Source of the DNA: Actinomyces sp. oral taxon 171 str. F0337
GTDB lineage: Bacteria > Actinomycetota > Actinomycetes > Actinomycetales > Actinomycetaceae
DNA: 64,000 bases
Assembly (NCBI RefSeq): GCF_005696555.1
Contig: NZ_CP040005.1
Span: 1,426,001-1,490,000, forward strand
Reading direction: 5' to 3'
Shown here: piece after piece, positions 26,395-37,060 of the stretch
Numbering within the stretch: position 1 is the stretch's first letter
Layout of the letters: every line of letters starts with the position of its first letter
Program-made: the position numbers and the translations under genes
The notes under the pieces: model-generated
Told to the model about the DNA's origin: nothing
What the model saw: the letters and a program-made list of their open reading frames with translations, nothing else
Databases searched by the model: none

Positions 26395-27819
26395 GTGGGG
26401 GACCGGACGGTCTCCTCCAGCAAGGTTTCGTTGGCCGCGCTGACTGCACTCGGCATCGGATCGATGATCGGCGGTGGCATCTTCGGTCTGCCGCAGCAGA
26501 TGGCACGTGCTGCAGCGCCTGGACCGCTCATCATCGGGTGGTTCATCACGGGTTTCGGCATGCTCATGCTCGCCTTCGTCTATCAGCGGCTGGCTATCAG
26601 CCGACCTGAGATCAATGCCGGTGTCTACGGCTACGCCCGCGCCGGCTTCGGCGACCTCGTCGGATTCTCCTCCGCCTGGGGGTACTGGCTGTCGGCCTGG
26701 ATCGGTAACGTTGGCTATCTCGTGCTGCTCATGGCCTCACTGGGAGTGTTCCTCCCCGGGTTCGGTGACGGCAATACCGCGCTTGCCATCGGGGTCGCCT
26801 CGGTCGTCATGTGGATGTATCACGTCTTGATTCTGCGCGGCATCCGCGAGGCCGCGATCATCAACTTCATTGTGACTGTCGGCAAGATCCTGCCACTGAT
26901 CGTCTTCATTATTATCGGCCTGTTCGCTTTCAAGCTCGATATCTTCGCCCACGAGTTCTGGGGATCCGGTGCTGGTGTGGGAATCGGTGATGTGCTCTCC
27001 CAGTTCAAGGGCATGATGCTGGTGACAGTGTGGGTGTTCATCGGCGTTGAAGGGGCGTCGGTGTTCTCCGAGCGGGCCAGAACGCGTGCCGACGTCGGCA
27101 GGGCGACGATTCTGGGATTCCTCTCCGTCCTGGCCCTTCTGCTCGCTGTGAACGTCCTGTCCTACGGCATTGTTCCTTGCTCCGAGCTCGCCAAGTTCGG
27201 TGATCCCTCCTTGGCCGGGGTGCTTGAGGCGGCAGTCGGCCCGTGGGGAGCGGAGTTCATCGCCCTGGGACTGATCGTGTCGTTGGTGGGTGCCCTGCTG
27301 TCCTGGTTTCTCATGCTGGCCGAGATCGTGCGCGTTCCCGCCCAGGAAGGGCTCATGCCCTCGTTCCTGGGGCGCGAGAACGCTAAAGCCGTACCCGTCA
27401 ACGCCCTGTGGCTGACCATGGGGCTGGTTCAGCTCTTCCTGATCTGGACCTATTTCAACGCCTCGACCTACACGCGTCTCATCAGCCTGGCCTCTGCCCT
27501 CATCCTTCTGCCATATCTGCTGTCCGCCCTGTTCCAGGTGCTCGTGTCCCTCAAGGGTGGAACCAAGGCGAAGGCGTTCGATCTCGTCGTCGGCGTTCTG
27601 GGGTCGGCGTACGGTCTGTGGCTGCTCTATGCCGCAGGCTTGGTGTACCTCCTGTACACCGCCATCTTCTACGTGTTGGGGCTGCCTTTCTACATCTGGG
27701 CGAGGCGTGAGCAGAAGGTCAAGGTCTTCAGTACGGCCGAGTGGGGACTTGTTGCGCTCTTCTCCGCCATGTCCGTCTACGCCGTCCACGGTCTGGCCAC
27801 TGGCGCGCTGAGTCTATGA
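26395..27819 (+). CDS. arcD: Arginine/ornithine antiporter, APC family
   Basis: A 474-residue transporter with about 12-13 membrane helices. It begins KVSLAALTALGIGSMIGGGIFGLPQQMA, where GSMIGGGIFGLP is the substrate-binding GSGIG-like unwound region of amino-acid/polyamine antiporters; GPLIIGWFITG and FSSAWGYWLSAWIGNVGYL follow. This matches basic amino-acid antiporters of the ArcD type, which import arginine and export ornithine. The next gene is arginine deiminase, which supports the assignment. GTG at 26395 is the start; an ATG at 26366 is in another frame. A lysine or other basic amino-acid exchanger is the alternative. Confidence 0.85.
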   Translation: MGDRTVSSSKVSLAALTALGIGSMIGGGIFGLPQQMARAAAPGPLIIGWFITGFGMLMLAFVYQRLAISRPEINAGVYGYARAGFGDLVGFSSAWGYWLSAWIGNVGYLVLLMASLGVFLPGFGDGNTALAIGVASVVMWMYHVLILRGIREAAIINFIVTVGKILPLIVFIIIGLFAFKLDIFAHEFWGSGAGVGIGDVLSQFKGMMLVTVWVFIGVEGASVFSERARTRADVGRATILGFLSVLALLLAVNVLSYGIVPCSELAKFGDPSLAGVLEAAVGPWGAEFIALGLIVSLVGALLSWFLMLAEIVRVPAQEGLMPSFLGRENAKAVPVNALWLTMGLVQLFLIWTYFNASTYTRLISLASALILLPYLLSALFQVLVSLKGGTKAKAFDLVVGVLGSAYGLWLLYAAGLVYLLYTAIFYVLGLPFYIWARREQKVKVFSTAEWGLVALFSAMSVYAVHGLATGALSL

Positions 27820-27908
27820 CCGCTGTTCTCAATCATCGTCCTGTCATCTACGACTGCACCGTTCTCGGTGGCACGTGAATGTGCTGCCGCGACCTGGAAT
27901 GAGGAACA

Positions 27909-29150
27909 ATGACCGAACAGAAGCACGGAGTCTACTCCGAGGTCGGCAAGCTGCGCCGTGTCATGGTGTGCCGCCCCGGTCGCGCGCACGAGCGTCTCAC
28001 GCCGTCGAACTGCCACGATCTACTCTTCGATGATGTCTTGGACGTCCCCAAGGCTCAGCGTGACCACGATTTCTTCGTCGAGCTCATGCGTGAGCGTGGC
28101 ATCGATGTCCTCGAGCTGCGTGATCTGCTCGCCGATGTCCTGGATATTCCCAAGGCACGCTCGTTCATCTTGGACCGGCGCGTCAATCACGCCACCATGG
28201 GGGTGGGGGTCGCTGAGGACCTGCTGACCTGGTTGAAGGAGATGCCCTCGGCCGAGCTCGGTGAGCTCCTCATCGGTGGCCTCGTGTCCGACGAGGTGCC
28301 CACGGACGTGTTCGGCAGCTGCATCTCTCCGTTCCACGTCAACAGCGACGACCCGGAGATGCTCATCGCCCCCCTGCCTAACACCCTGTTCACCCGTGAC
28401 AACTCCGCCTGGATCTACGACGGCGTCGAGATGTCCCGGATGTTCTGGGGCACCCGACGACGCGAGGTCCTCCTGCTGACCGCCATCTACCGCTACCACC
28501 CGATGTTCAACTACGACTACAAGGCCTGGCTGAACACGGTCGACCAGGACATGGGGCACACCTTCATCGAAGGGGGCGACATCATGCCGATCGGCAAGGG
28601 CATCGTCTTGGTCGGCATGGGGGAGCGCTCCACCTTCCAGGCCGTCAGCCAGATCGCCAAGTCGCTGTTCGAAGCGGGCTCGGCCGAGCGGGTCATCGCA
28701 GCGCGCATGCCCAAGGAGCGCGCCGCGATGCACCTGGACACCGTCTTCACGGTGTGCTCCGAGGACGTGGTCAACGTCTATGAGCCGGTCGTCCGGGCGA
28801 TGGACACCTTCTCCCTGCGCCCCGACGAGACTGAGCGCGGCGGTATCAAGGTCACCTACGACGAGGGCTACTTCGTCGACGTCGTCTCCGAGGCCCTAGG
28901 CGTCAAGCTCACCCCGGTCATGTCCACCGCAGGACGCTACGGGGCCGAGTGCGAGCAGTGGAATGACGGCAACAACGTCGTGGCCCTATCCCCGGGAGTG
29001 GTCGTCGCCTACGACCGCAACTACTCGATCAACGCCAACCTGCGCGCCGCCGGTATCGAGGTTCTGGAGATCCCCTCCAGCGAGCTCGGGCGCGGCCGCG
29101 GAGGCGGTCACTGCATGACCTGCCCGATCGATCGGGATCCGGTCTACTGA
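27909..29150 (+). CDS. arcA: Arginine deiminase
   Basis: A 413-residue enzyme converting arginine to citrulline and ammonia, the first step of the deiminase pathway used for ATP and acid tolerance. Seen: [26 protein letters not shown] at the N-terminus, [37 protein letters not shown], and C-terminal [10 protein letters not shown], in which Cys402 is the catalytic cysteine of the family. Length is normal. It follows arcD by 89 bp. The next steps (ornithine carbamoyltransferase and carbamate kinase) are not adjacent here; the next gene is terC. A terminator hairpin follows the stop. Confidence 0.96.
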   Translation: MTEQKHGVYSEVGKLRRVMVCRPGRAHERLTPSNCHDLLFDDVLDVPKAQRDHDFFVELMRERGIDVLELRDLLADVLDIPKARSFILDRRVNHATMGVGVAEDLLTWLKEMPSAELGELLIGGLVSDEVPTDVFGSCISPFHVNSDDPEMLIAPLPNTLFTRDNSAWIYDGVEMSRMFWGTRRREVLLLTAIYRYHPMFNYDYKAWLNTVDQDMGHTFIEGGDIMPIGKGIVLVGMGERSTFQAVSQIAKSLFEAGSAERVIAARMPKERAAMHLDTVFTVCSEDVVNVYEPVVRAMDTFSLRPDETERGGIKVTYDEGYFVDVVSEALGVKLTPVMSTAGRYGAECEQWNDGNNVVALSPGVVVAYDRNYSINANLRAAGIEVLEIPSSELGRGRGGGHCMTCPIDRDPVY

Positions 29151-29192
29151 TCGAGCTTGCTTCAGGGCAGGGACGTTGCAGTCACGATGGTG

Positions 29193-29238
29193 ATGTCGTT
29201 GCCGCCTCCGAGGATTCTCTGTGAGGCGGCAACGTCAT
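29193..29238 (+). terminator. Terminator after arcA
   Basis: ATGTCGTTGCCGCCTC at 29193-29208 pairs with GAGGCGGCAACGTCAT at 29223-29238, a 16-bp stem with a single mismatch and a 14-base loop. It lies 43 bases after the arcA stop and would close the arcD-arcA unit before terC. Confidence 0.75.
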
Positions 29239-29289
29239 GCACCCCACACCTGCTCGACGGGACTGTCCATGTGCCCACGCCGGTGAGAA

Positions 29290-29423
29290 CGTTAGACTCT
29301 CAGGCGTTATACACGGAGGGGAGTACTCCCAACCAACGGCGACGTCGTCATCACGGCGGTGCAGGCACATACGGCCCTGCGTTCCCGGCGTCGCGGCCAG
29401 AGCGGTACACGCCTTGAGCGCTT
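29290..29423 (+). promoter_or_regulatory. Candidate manganese (yybP-ykoY-type) riboswitch leader of terC
   Basis: After a TAGACT -10-like box at 29293-29298, the leader has GGAGGGGAGTACTCCC at 29315-29330 and, farther on, CGTCGTCATCACGG near 29344-29357, followed by G/C-rich segments that can pair. GGGGAGTA and a second short conserved block are features of yybP-ykoY leaders, which sense Mn2+ and often precede TerC-type genes. Identification is by recall of the motif only. A covariance-model search would settle it. Confidence 0.45.
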
Positions 29424-29477
29424 GTGCACGTGGCGGGAGGAGACCTCCGGTACCAGTTCCGTACCGGAGGAGAATAC

Positions 29478-30482
29478 GTGGACGTCCACATCCTGGGGTG
29501 GATCGGCCTTGCGGCCATCATCATGACCCTCATCGTGATCGACATCGTCGGTCACGTGCGCACCCCCCACGAGCCCACCATGAAGGAAGCCGCCGTCTGG
29601 TCGGTGGCCTATATCGCCATGGCCCTGGTCTTCGGCGGCATCGTCTGGTTCGTGTGGGGCGGGGGCTTCGCCCAGGAGTACCTGGCCGGTTACATCACCG
29701 AGAAGGCGCTGAGCATCGACAACCTCTTCGTCTTCGTCATCATGATGTCCTCCTTCAAGGTGCCCCGGAAGTACCAGCAGGAGGTGCTGCTCGCCGGCAT
29801 CGTCATCGCCCTCATCCTGCGGCTCATCTTCATCCTCGCCGGTGCCGCGCTCATCGAGAACTTCTCCTGGGTGTTCTACTTCTTCGGGGCCTGGCTTCTG
29901 TGGACCGCCTTCGCTCAGGCGCGGGAGGGCGTCGAGGACTCCGATGACGAGGATGAGGAGTACAAGCCCAGCGGCTTCGTCAAGCTCATCGCCCGCGTCA
30001 TCCCCATGACCGACGGCTTCGTGGGCGGCAAGGTCATCCACCGCCACGCCGGTCGCACCATGATCACGCCCATGATGTTGTGCATCATCGCCATCGGCAC
30101 CGCCGACGTCATGTTCGCCGTCGACTCCATCCCCGCGATCTACTCCCTGACCAGCGAGCCCTTCCTGGTGTTCTCCGCCAACGCCTTCTCCTTGCTGGGC
30201 CTGCGCCAGCTCTACTTCCTCATCGACGGGCTGCTCGACCGGCTCGTCTACCTCCACTACGGCCTGGCGGTCATCCTCGGCTTCATCGGCTTCAAGCTCA
30301 TCGTTCACGCCCTGCACACCAACGAGGTGCCCTTCATCAACGGCGGCCAGGAGTGGCACGCCATTCCTGAGGCGTCGATCGGCGTGTCCCTGAGCGTCAT
30401 CATCACCACCGTTATGGTCACGGTCATCGCCTCGGTCCTCAAGTCGCGAGCAGATGCCCGGCGTGCCGAGGTCGCATCCTGA
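29478..30482 (+). CDS. TerC family membrane protein
   Basis: A 334-residue integral membrane protein with about nine helices, of the TerC/Alx family linked to manganese export and metal or tellurite resistance. Seen: ITEKALSIDNLFVFVIMMSSFKVP (about 75-98), IENFSWVFYFFGAWLLW, and GTADVMFAVDSIPAIYSLT, where the two Asp-containing membrane motifs are the family hallmark. GTG at 29478 is chosen because GGAGGAG stands six bases upstream; an earlier GTG at 29424 would translate part of the leader. The P-type ATPase gene starts 56 bp later in the same direction. Confidence 0.9.
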   Translation: MDVHILGWIGLAAIIMTLIVIDIVGHVRTPHEPTMKEAAVWSVAYIAMALVFGGIVWFVWGGGFAQEYLAGYITEKALSIDNLFVFVIMMSSFKVPRKYQQEVLLAGIVIALILRLIFILAGAALIENFSWVFYFFGAWLLWTAFAQAREGVEDSDDEDEEYKPSGFVKLIARVIPMTDGFVGGKVIHRHAGRTMITPMMLCIIAIGTADVMFAVDSIPAIYSLTSEPFLVFSANAFSLLGLRQLYFLIDGLLDRLVYLHYGLAVILGFIGFKLIVHALHTNEVPFINGGQEWHAIPEASIGVSLSVIITTVMVTVIASVLKSRADARRAEVAS

Positions 30483-30538
30483 TGTCTCGGCCGCCAGGAT
30501 GAGAGGCGGCCCTCGACCGATTCACTACTGTGTGACTC

Positions 30539-33028
30539 GTGAGCACCACGAACCCCTCTGAGTCCCCGGTGAACGGGCTCAACGCGGCCCAGGTCGCTGA
30601 GCGTGTCAGCGCCGGACGGACCAACGAGTACCGCGAGCGGACCTCCCGCAGCGCGGCCCAGATCCTGCGGGCCAATGTCTTCACGATCTTCAACGGCATC
30701 CTCGGCGTCGCGCTGGTTCTCGTCCTCGCACTGGGGCACTGGGCGGACGCGCTGTTCGGTTTCGTCCTGCTGCTCAACACCGCCACGGGCACCCTGGCAG
30801 AGATTCGCGCCAAGCGTGCCCTGGACCGTCTCGCTGTGCTGGAGACCCCCCGTGCCGTTGTCCTGAGGGACGGGACCGAGACTGAGGTGGCGGTCGGCGA
30901 GGTCGTCATCGACGACGTCGTACGACTCCGGGCCGGCCAGCAGGTACCTGCGGACGGGGAAGTCCTGATCAGCGACGGCCTTGAGATCGATGAGTCGATC
31001 CTCACCGGTGAGTCCCGACCTGTGCGCCCCGTGAGCGGAGCGCAGGTCATGTCCGGGACCACAGTGACGGCCGGGACCGGGTTGTTCCGCACCACCGCGG
31101 TCGGCGGGGACGCCTACGCCCACCGGCTGGCCAGGGAGGCCCGCAGGTACTCACTCGTTGTCAGTGAGCTGCAGGCCGGGACCAATCGGGTGCTGCACTG
31201 GATCAGCTGGGTCATCGTGCCCGTGGCCCTGGTACTGGTGTGGTCCCAGCTGCGGTTGAGCGGAAGCATTGCCGAGACCTGGAGCAGCGGTGCCTGGCGG
31301 CACGCGGTCGTTGCCGGTATCGCCGGCGTGGTCAGCATGGTGCCCCAGGGCCTGGTGCTCCTGACCTCCGTCAACTTCGCCACCGCCTCCCTGTCCCTGG
31401 CCAGGCGCAACGTCCTGGCTCAGGAGCTGCCCGCCGTCGAGGTCCTGGCCCGGGTCGATACCCTGTGCCTGGATAAGACCGGCACCATTACCACCGGCCG
31501 TATCCGCCTCGGAGAGGTCCAGGGTCCCGACGGCGACCAGGCGCCCTCCGAGGTGCTCTCGGCGCTCGCACTTCTCAGTACGGTGGGGGAGGCCAACGCC
31601 ACCGCCGATGCCATCAGGGAGGGGCTCAGTGATCTCAGAGGCCTTGGCGAGCAGGGCCTCAAGGATGCCCGGGAACCCGGAAATACGGGCTCCTCGGCCG
31701 ACGTGGAGTCGGTGCCCTTCTCCTCTCGCCGCAAGTGGTCCGCGGTTCGCGACCGGTCCGGCACCACCTGGGTGCTCGGCGCCCCAGAGATCGTCCTGGC
31801 AGGACACAGCGAGTCAGTGCTGGACCGTGCTCGTCAGATCGCTGCGCAGGGAGTGCGTGTCGTGGCCCTGGCCCGATCGGGATCGCCCTGGAGGTCGGCT
31901 CCGGGAGAGGATGATTCGCGGCTTCCCGGTCACCTCGAGGCCGCAGGGATCGTGATCCTCACTGAGGAGATACGCCCCGACGCCGCTGAGACCCTCGCCT
32001 ACTTCCGCCAGCAGGGAGTCGATGCCAAGGTCATCTCCGGTGACAGTCCCGAGACGGTGGCCGCGGTCGCCCGCCAGGCCGGGGTCACCGCCCCTGACGG
32101 CGGCGAGCTCGTTGCCCTGGACGCACGTACCCTGCCTGCTGGTGCAGGCGGCGGGCACGAGACGGATGAGGACCTGGAGCGCCTGGCCGACGCGGTTGAG
32201 GGCGCCAGCGTCCTGGGACGCGTCACCCCCGAGCAGAAACGGGCACTGGTGCGGGCACTGAAGTCCCGAGGGCACGTCGTCGCCATGACCGGGGACGGCG
32301 TCAACGACGCCCTGGCACTCAAGGACGCCGACCTCGGCATCGCCATGGGTAACGGAGCTCCGGCCACTAAGGCGGTGGCGCGCCTGGTGCTGCTCAAGGG
32401 AGAGTTCTCGGCCCTGCCCGGGGTCGTGGCTCAGGGACGCCGTGTCATGGCCAACACCGAGCGCATCGCCTCCCTGTTCCTGGCCAAGACCATCTACGCG
32501 TCCCTCATCGCCGTCGTCGTGTCGGCCATGGCGGTCGCCTACCCGTTCCTGCCCCGCCAGTTCACGGTCGTCTCCTCGCTGACGATCGGGATCCCCGCCT
32601 TCGTCCTGGCTCTAGCCCCCAGCAACCAGCGCTACCGGCAGGGCTTCCTCGGCCGGGTGCTCAGCCTGTGCGTACCGGCGGGACTCATGGCGGGAACCGT
32701 GACCCTGTCCACGTACCTCTGGCTGACGCTCACCCACGCCCCGCGGGCCCAGGTGACCACGGCAACGACCCTGGTGCTCATCACCTGCGGGCTGTGGCTG
32801 CTCACGCTCACCGCCAGACCGTTGACGAGCTGGCGTCTGGGGCTGGTGGTCCTCATGGGGGCGATCGCGGTTCTCGGCGTCGTCGCCCCACCGGTGCGCG
32901 CCTTCTTCCTCCTGGCCTGGCCCACCCCAGGGGTGTGGTGGGTGATCGCACTCATGGCATGCCTGGCCATCGTTGGAATCGAGCTGGTTCACCTGGTGCG
33001 GCGCCGGATCGTGCGCGGTCGGGGGTGA
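30539..33028 (+). CDS. P-type cation ATPase
   Basis: An 829-residue HAD-type P-type ATPase. Phosphorylation motif CLDKTGTITTG carries Asp312; LTGESRPV (actuator TGE loop) precedes it; TGDGVNDALALKDADLGIAMG is near 584-604. There are about ten membrane helices and no N-terminal heavy-metal-binding domain or CPC motif, so it is not a typical copper exporter. The overall layout is like the mycobacterial CtpE group (Ca2+-linked). The ion is unknown; the neighbouring TerC gene hints at divalent metal homeostasis. GTG at 30539 is the start. Confidence 0.88.
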   Translation: MSTTNPSESPVNGLNAAQVAERVSAGRTNEYRERTSRSAAQILRANVFTIFNGILGVALVLVLALGHWADALFGFVLLLNTATGTLAEIRAKRALDRLAVLETPRAVVLRDGTETEVAVGEVVIDDVVRLRAGQQVPADGEVLISDGLEIDESILTGESRPVRPVSGAQVMSGTTVTAGTGLFRTTAVGGDAYAHRLAREARRYSLVVSELQAGTNRVLHWISWVIVPVALVLVWSQLRLSGSIAETWSSGAWRHAVVAGIAGVVSMVPQGLVLLTSVNFATASLSLARRNVLAQELPAVEVLARVDTLCLDKTGTITTGRIRLGEVQGPDGDQAPSEVLSALALLSTVGEANATADAIREGLSDLRGLGEQGLKDAREPGNTGSSADVESVPFSSRRKWSAVRDRSGTTWVLGAPEIVLAGHSESVLDRARQIAAQGVRVVALARSGSPWRSAPGEDDSRLPGHLEAAGIVILTEEIRPDAAETLAYFRQQGVDAKVISGDSPETVAAVARQAGVTAPDGGELVALDARTLPAGAGGGHETDEDLERLADAVEGASVLGRVTPEQKRALVRALKSRGHVVAMTGDGVNDALALKDADLGIAMGNGAPATKAVARLVLLKGEFSALPGVVAQGRRVMANTERIASLFLAKTIYASLIAVVVSAMAVAYPFLPRQFTVVSSLTIGIPAFVLALAPSNQRYRQGFLGRVLSLCVPAGLMAGTVTLSTYLWLTLTHAPRAQVTTATTLVLITCGLWLLTLTARPLTSWRLGLVVLMGAIAVLGVVAPPVRAFFLLAWPTPGVWWVIALMACLAIVGIELVHLVRRRIVRGRG

Positions 33029-33036
33029 GCGCGCCT

Positions 33037-33663
33037 CTACTTCGCAGCGACGAGGCGCAGCCAGCCGTTGTGAGGATGGACGCTGACATCCACCATCAGA
33101 AAACCGGCCTCGTAGGCTGCGCCGGCCAGGGCTTCGCTGTCAGGGACGTGCATGTTCAGGCGACCCGCCCAGGCCCCCGCCGACGCCCGATCAGCGAACT
33201 CGTTTGCGATCACGAGCCTGCCACCGCGGTTGAGAACCCGGTGGATCTCAGTAAGAGCGGCCTGCAGTTCCGGCCAGAAATAAGTGGTTTCGAAAGCCGT
33301 CACCACGTCGAAGAACCCGTCACGGAAGGGGAGGTTCTCCACTGAGCTCTCCACGATCCGCAGGCGTCCGGAGGAGATGGCGGCGCGGTTGACGCTCCGT
33401 GCGGTCTTGACCGCCTCAGGGGAGTGGTCAACGCCGGCGACCTCACGGCGCGTCTCCTCCAGGATGCGGGAGATGGCCTTGCCACCTCCGCAGCCGACGT
33501 CGAGTACCCTGTCAGTCAGCTGGATACCCGCTGCCTTCAGGCCCCACTGGTGCAGGCGGCCGTGCCCGATGTTCATGCTGCGCAGCAGGAGGCGACCCAT
33601 GAGCGAGGAAGGGCGGGAGAACTGGGACTCGGTCGGTGCGGAAGAAGACTCGGAAGAAATCAT
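33037..33663 (-). CDS. Class I SAM-dependent methyltransferase
   Basis: A 208-residue methyltransferase. Motif I is VLDVGCGGGKAI (about 53-64); VAGVDHSPEAVKTAR is motif post-I; LPFRDGFFDVVTAFETTYFW and EIHRVLNRGGRLVIANEF follow, typical of the Methyltransf_11/UbiE-like group acting on small molecules. The substrate is unknown. ATG at 33663 is chosen over an upstream frame start at 33711. The gene converges on the P-type ATPase gene (9 bp between stops). Confidence 0.82.
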   Translation of the reverse strand: MISSESSSAPTESQFSRPSSLMGRLLLRSMNIGHGRLHQWGLKAAGIQLTDRVLDVGCGGGKAISRILEETRREVAGVDHSPEAVKTARSVNRAAISSGRLRIVESSVENLPFRDGFFDVVTAFETTYFWPELQAALTEIHRVLNRGGRLVIANEFADRASAGAWAGRLNMHVPDSEALAGAAYEAGFLMVDVSVHPHNGWLRLVAAK

Positions 33664-33732
33664 GGGCCCATGCTCCCGGCCGGGTGGCGCGGGAGCAAGA
33701 GCCGTCAGCACATGAGACGGCGGGGAAGTAGC

Positions 33733-34017
33733 TCAGGCCAGGACCCCGATGACCGGGTTCCACTCGCGCGGGATGCGCTCGTTGATGTAGCCGGCCTGCT
33801 GGAAGGGATCCTCCTCGAGCAGGGCCAGCGCGCCGGCCTCGTCCTCGGCGCGCACGACGATGAGGGCGTCGTGGGTGCCCACGTAGGGGCCGGCGGCCAG
33901 CAGTCGGCCCTCATCGGCCAGACGGCTGGTGAAGGCGCGGTGCGAGGGGCGGCCGGCGGCCATCTCCTCGTCCTTGTCGGTGACGTAGCGGTACTCGACG
34001 GCGTAGATCTTGCTCAT
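33733..34017 (-). CDS. YciI family protein
   Basis: A 94-residue protein of the YciI fold (dimeric alpha-beta, ferredoxin-like). It begins MSKIYAVEYRYVTDKDEEMAAGRPSHRAF and contains LLAAGPYVGTHDALIVVRAEDEAGALALLEEDPFQQAGYI; the GRPSHRAF and DPFQQAG segments are family landmarks, with the His in the presumed active site. The biochemical role is not established; some relatives are dehydrochlorinase-like. It is divergent from uvrA. The start is ATG at 34017. Confidence 0.85.
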   Translation of the reverse strand: MSKIYAVEYRYVTDKDEEMAAGRPSHRAFTSRLADEGRLLAAGPYVGTHDALIVVRAEDEAGALALLEEDPFQQAGYINERIPREWNPVIGVLA

Positions 34018-34153
34018 GGTCTCAGCATAGAGGGGAGTTCCGGACGTGGCCTGAACCAGCGGCGCTGGCATTCTTCCGGCGTCCCGACCATGAGACACGT
34101 CGAACACGTGTGCGACGCGCGGGACGTGCGGTCACCCCTTAGACTCGAATCCC

Positions 34154-37000
34154 GTGAACGACTCTCTCATCATCCGTGGGGCCCGCGAGCACAATCTCAA
34201 GGGCGTGGACCTGGATCTGCCGCGCGACACGATGATCGTCTTCACCGGGCTGTCGGGCTCGGGCAAGTCCTCCCTCGCCTTCGACACGATCTTCGCCGAG
34301 GGGCAGCGCCGCTACGTGGAGTCCCTGTCCTCCTACGCCCGTCAGTTCCTCGGCCAGATGGACAAGCCCGATGTCGAGCTCATCGAGGGGCTGAGTCCCG
34401 CCGTCTCCATCGACCAGAAGTCCACCTCACGCAACCCCCGATCCACGGTGGGCACTGTGACGGAGATCTACGACTACCTGCGTCTGCTCTACTCGCGCGC
34501 CGGCGTCCAGCACTGCCCGGTCTGTGACGCTGTCATCTCCTCCCAGACCCCGCAGCAGATCGTCGACCAGGTCCGTGCCCTGCCCGAGGGCACTCGCTTC
34601 CAGGTTCTCGCCCCCGTGGTGCGCGGACGCAAGGGCGAGTACTCCGAGCTCTTCGGCGAGCTGCGTGGGCGCGGCTTCAACCGGGTGCGCGTCGACGGCG
34701 CCCCTGAGCGCCTCGACAATCCCCCGACCCTCAACAAACGACTCAAGCACGACATCGAGGTCATCGTCGACCGGCTCGTCGTCCGGGAGGGCATCCGCCA
34801 GCGCCTCACCGACTCGGTGGAGACGGCGCTCGGCCTGGCCGAGGGCCTGGTCATCATCGAGCAGGTCGACCTGCCTGAGGACGACCCCGACCGGGAGCGC
34901 CGCTACTCCGAGAAGCGCGCCTGCCCCAACGAGCACCCCCTGGCCCTGGACGAGATGGAGCCGCGCACCTTCTCCTTCAACGCCCCCTACGGCGCCTGCC
35001 CCGCCTGCACCGGGATCGGTACCCGGCTCGAGGTGGACCCCGAGCTCGTCGTCCCCGACGAGGAGCTGACCCTGGCCGAGGGCGCCGTTGCCCCCTGGTC
35101 GAGCCACCAGAAGTACTTCACCCGCCAGCTCGAGGCCCTGGGCAAGGAGCTCTCCTTCGACGTCGACACCCCCTGGCGCGCCCTACCGGCACGGGCCAGG
35201 GAGGCGATTCTGCGCGGTAAGGACTACGAGGTCAAGGTCACCTACCGCAACCGTTGGGGGCGCGAACGCATCTACTCCACCGGCTTTGAAGGGGTTCTCG
35301 ACTACGTCATGCGCAAGCACGACGAGACCGAGTCCGACTGGTCCCGCGAGCGCTACCAGGCCTACATGCGTGAGATCCCCTGTCCCGTCTGTGCCGGGGC
35401 CCGGCTCAAGCCCGAGGTACTGGCCGTGCGCGTGGGCGAGCTGTCCATCGCTCAGCTGTGCGAGCTGCCGATCAGCGAGGCCCGAGACTTCCTGGCCGAC
35501 CTCAACCTCACCGGCCAGGCCGCTCAGATCGCAGGCAGCGTCCTGACCGAGATCAACGCGCGCCTCGGCTTCCTCGTGGACGTGGGCCTGGACTACCTCA
35601 GCATGGCCCGCGGTGCGGCCACGCTCTCCGGAGGCGAGGCCCAACGCATCCGCCTGGCCACCCAGATCGGCTCAGGCCTGGTGGGGGTCCTCTACGTCCT
35701 GGACGAGCCCAGTATCGGCCTGCACCAGCGCGACAACACCCGACTCATCGAGACCCTCCAGCGGCTGCGGGACCTGGGCAACACACTCATCGTCGTCGAG
35801 CACGATGAGGACACCATCCGCTCGGCCGACTGGATCGTCGACATCGGTCCTGGCGCCGGCGAGCTGGGCGGCGAGGTCGTCTACTCCGGTAACATCGAGG
35901 GCCTGGCCAGAGCCGAGGGCTCGGTCACCGGCGACTACCTGGCCAGACGGCGTCAGATCGAGATCCCCGCGACTCGACGCAAGCGGGACAAGAACCGTGA
36001 GGTCACCGTTGTCGGCGCCCGTGAGAACAACCTCAAGGACGTCACCGTCTCCTTCCCACTCGGCGTACTGACCGCCGTCACAGGAGTATCCGGCTCGGGG
36101 AAGTCCTCCCTGGTCAACGCCATCCTCTATCAGGTGCTCGCCAACCGGCTCAACCGCGCCCGCGGCGTGCCCGGCAGGCACAAGACGGTGCGGGGCGTGG
36201 AGCACCTGGACAAGGTGGTGCACGTCGACCAGTCTCCGATCGGGCGCACCCCCCGGTCCAATCCCGCCACCTACACCGGGGTGTGGGACCACATCCGCAA
36301 GATCTTCGCGGCCGTGCCCGAGTCGAAGGTGCGCGGCTATGGACCCGGGCGGTTCTCCTTCAACGTCAAGGGCGGGCGCTGCGAGTCATGTAAGGGTGAC
36401 GGCACGCTCAAGATCGAGATGAACTTCCTGCCCGACGTCTACGTTCCCTGCGAGGTCTGCCACGGCGCCCGCTACAACCGGGAGACACTGGAGATCCGTT
36501 ACAAGGACAAGACGGTCGCCGACGTCCTGGACATGACCATCCACCAGGCGGCCGAGTTCTTCTCCGCCTCCTCAGTGATCTCCCGCCACCTCAACACCCT
36601 GGTCGAGGTGGGACTGGGGTATGTGCGCCTGGGGCAGTCGGCCACCACGCTCTCCGGCGGTGAGGCCCAGCGCGTCAAGCTCGCCACCGAGCTTCAGCGC
36701 CGGTCCTCCGGCCGAACCATCTACGTTCTCGATGAACCGACCACCGGGCTGCACTTCGAGGACATCCGCAAGCTGCTCGGGGTGCTTCAGGGACTGGTGG
36801 ACAAGGGCAACTCCGTGGTGGTCATTGAGCACAATCTCGATGTCATCGCCAACGCCGACTGGGTCATTGACATGGGGCCCGAGGGCGGCAAGGGCGGGGG
36901 AACCGTCGTCGTGGCCGGCACGCCGGAGAAGGTCGCGGCCACTGAGTCGTCCTACACCGGCCAGTTCCTGGCTCCGGTGCTGGAGGCCGCCCGCGGCTGA
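34154..37000 (+). CDS. uvrA: Excinuclease ABC subunit A
   Basis: A 948-residue UvrA, the damage-recognition ATPase of nucleotide excision repair, acting as a dimer and loading UvrB. It contains two ABC ATPase modules: Walker [13 protein letters not shown] (about 31-42) and [12 protein letters not shown] (about 645-656); signature LSGGEAQR occurs twice. Zinc-binding cysteines are present in [17 protein letters not shown] and CESCKGDG...[10 protein letters not shown] UvrB-binding segment follows the first Walker A. GTG at 34154 gives the expected N-terminus ([19 protein letters not shown]). Confidence 0.97.
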   Translation: MNDSLIIRGAREHNLKGVDLDLPRDTMIVFTGLSGSGKSSLAFDTIFAEGQRRYVESLSSYARQFLGQMDKPDVELIEGLSPAVSIDQKSTSRNPRSTVGTVTEIYDYLRLLYSRAGVQHCPVCDAVISSQTPQQIVDQVRALPEGTRFQVLAPVVRGRKGEYSELFGELRGRGFNRVRVDGAPERLDNPPTLNKRLKHDIEVIVDRLVVREGIRQRLTDSVETALGLAEGLVIIEQVDLPEDDPDRERRYSEKRACPNEHPLALDEMEPRTFSFNAPYGACPACTGIGTRLEVDPELVVPDEELTLAEGAVAPWSSHQKYFTRQLEALGKELSFDVDTPWRALPARAREAILRGKDYEVKVTYRNRWGRERIYSTGFEGVLDYVMRKHDETESDWSRERYQAYMREIPCPVCAGARLKPEVLAVRVGELSIAQLCELPISEARDFLADLNLTGQAAQIAGSVLTEINARLGFLVDVGLDYLSMARGAATLSGGEAQRIRLATQIGSGLVGVLYVLDEPSIGLHQRDNTRLIETLQRLRDLGNTLIVVEHDEDTIRSADWIVDIGPGAGELGGEVVYSGNIEGLARAEGSVTGDYLARRRQIEIPATRRKRDKNREVTVVGARENNLKDVTVSFPLGVLTAVTGVSGSGKSSLVNAILYQVLANRLNRARGVPGRHKTVRGVEHLDKVVHVDQSPIGRTPRSNPATYTGVWDHIRKIFAAVPESKVRGYGPGRFSFNVKGGRCESCKGDGTLKIEMNFLPDVYVPCEVCHGARYNRETLEIRYKDKTVADVLDMTIHQAAEFFSASSVISRHLNTLVEVGLGYVRLGQSATTLSGGEAQRVKLATELQRRSSGRTIYVLDEPTTGLHFEDIRKLLGVLQGLVDKGNSVVVIEHNLDVIANADWVIDMGPEGGKGGGTVVVAGTPEKVAATESSYTGQFLAPVLEAARG

Positions 37001-37060
37001 CGCCCCTTCCCGCTCCGGTCCGGCTCTGCTGGACGGCTCGGCGTCGGTTCCCCGCTGCCC

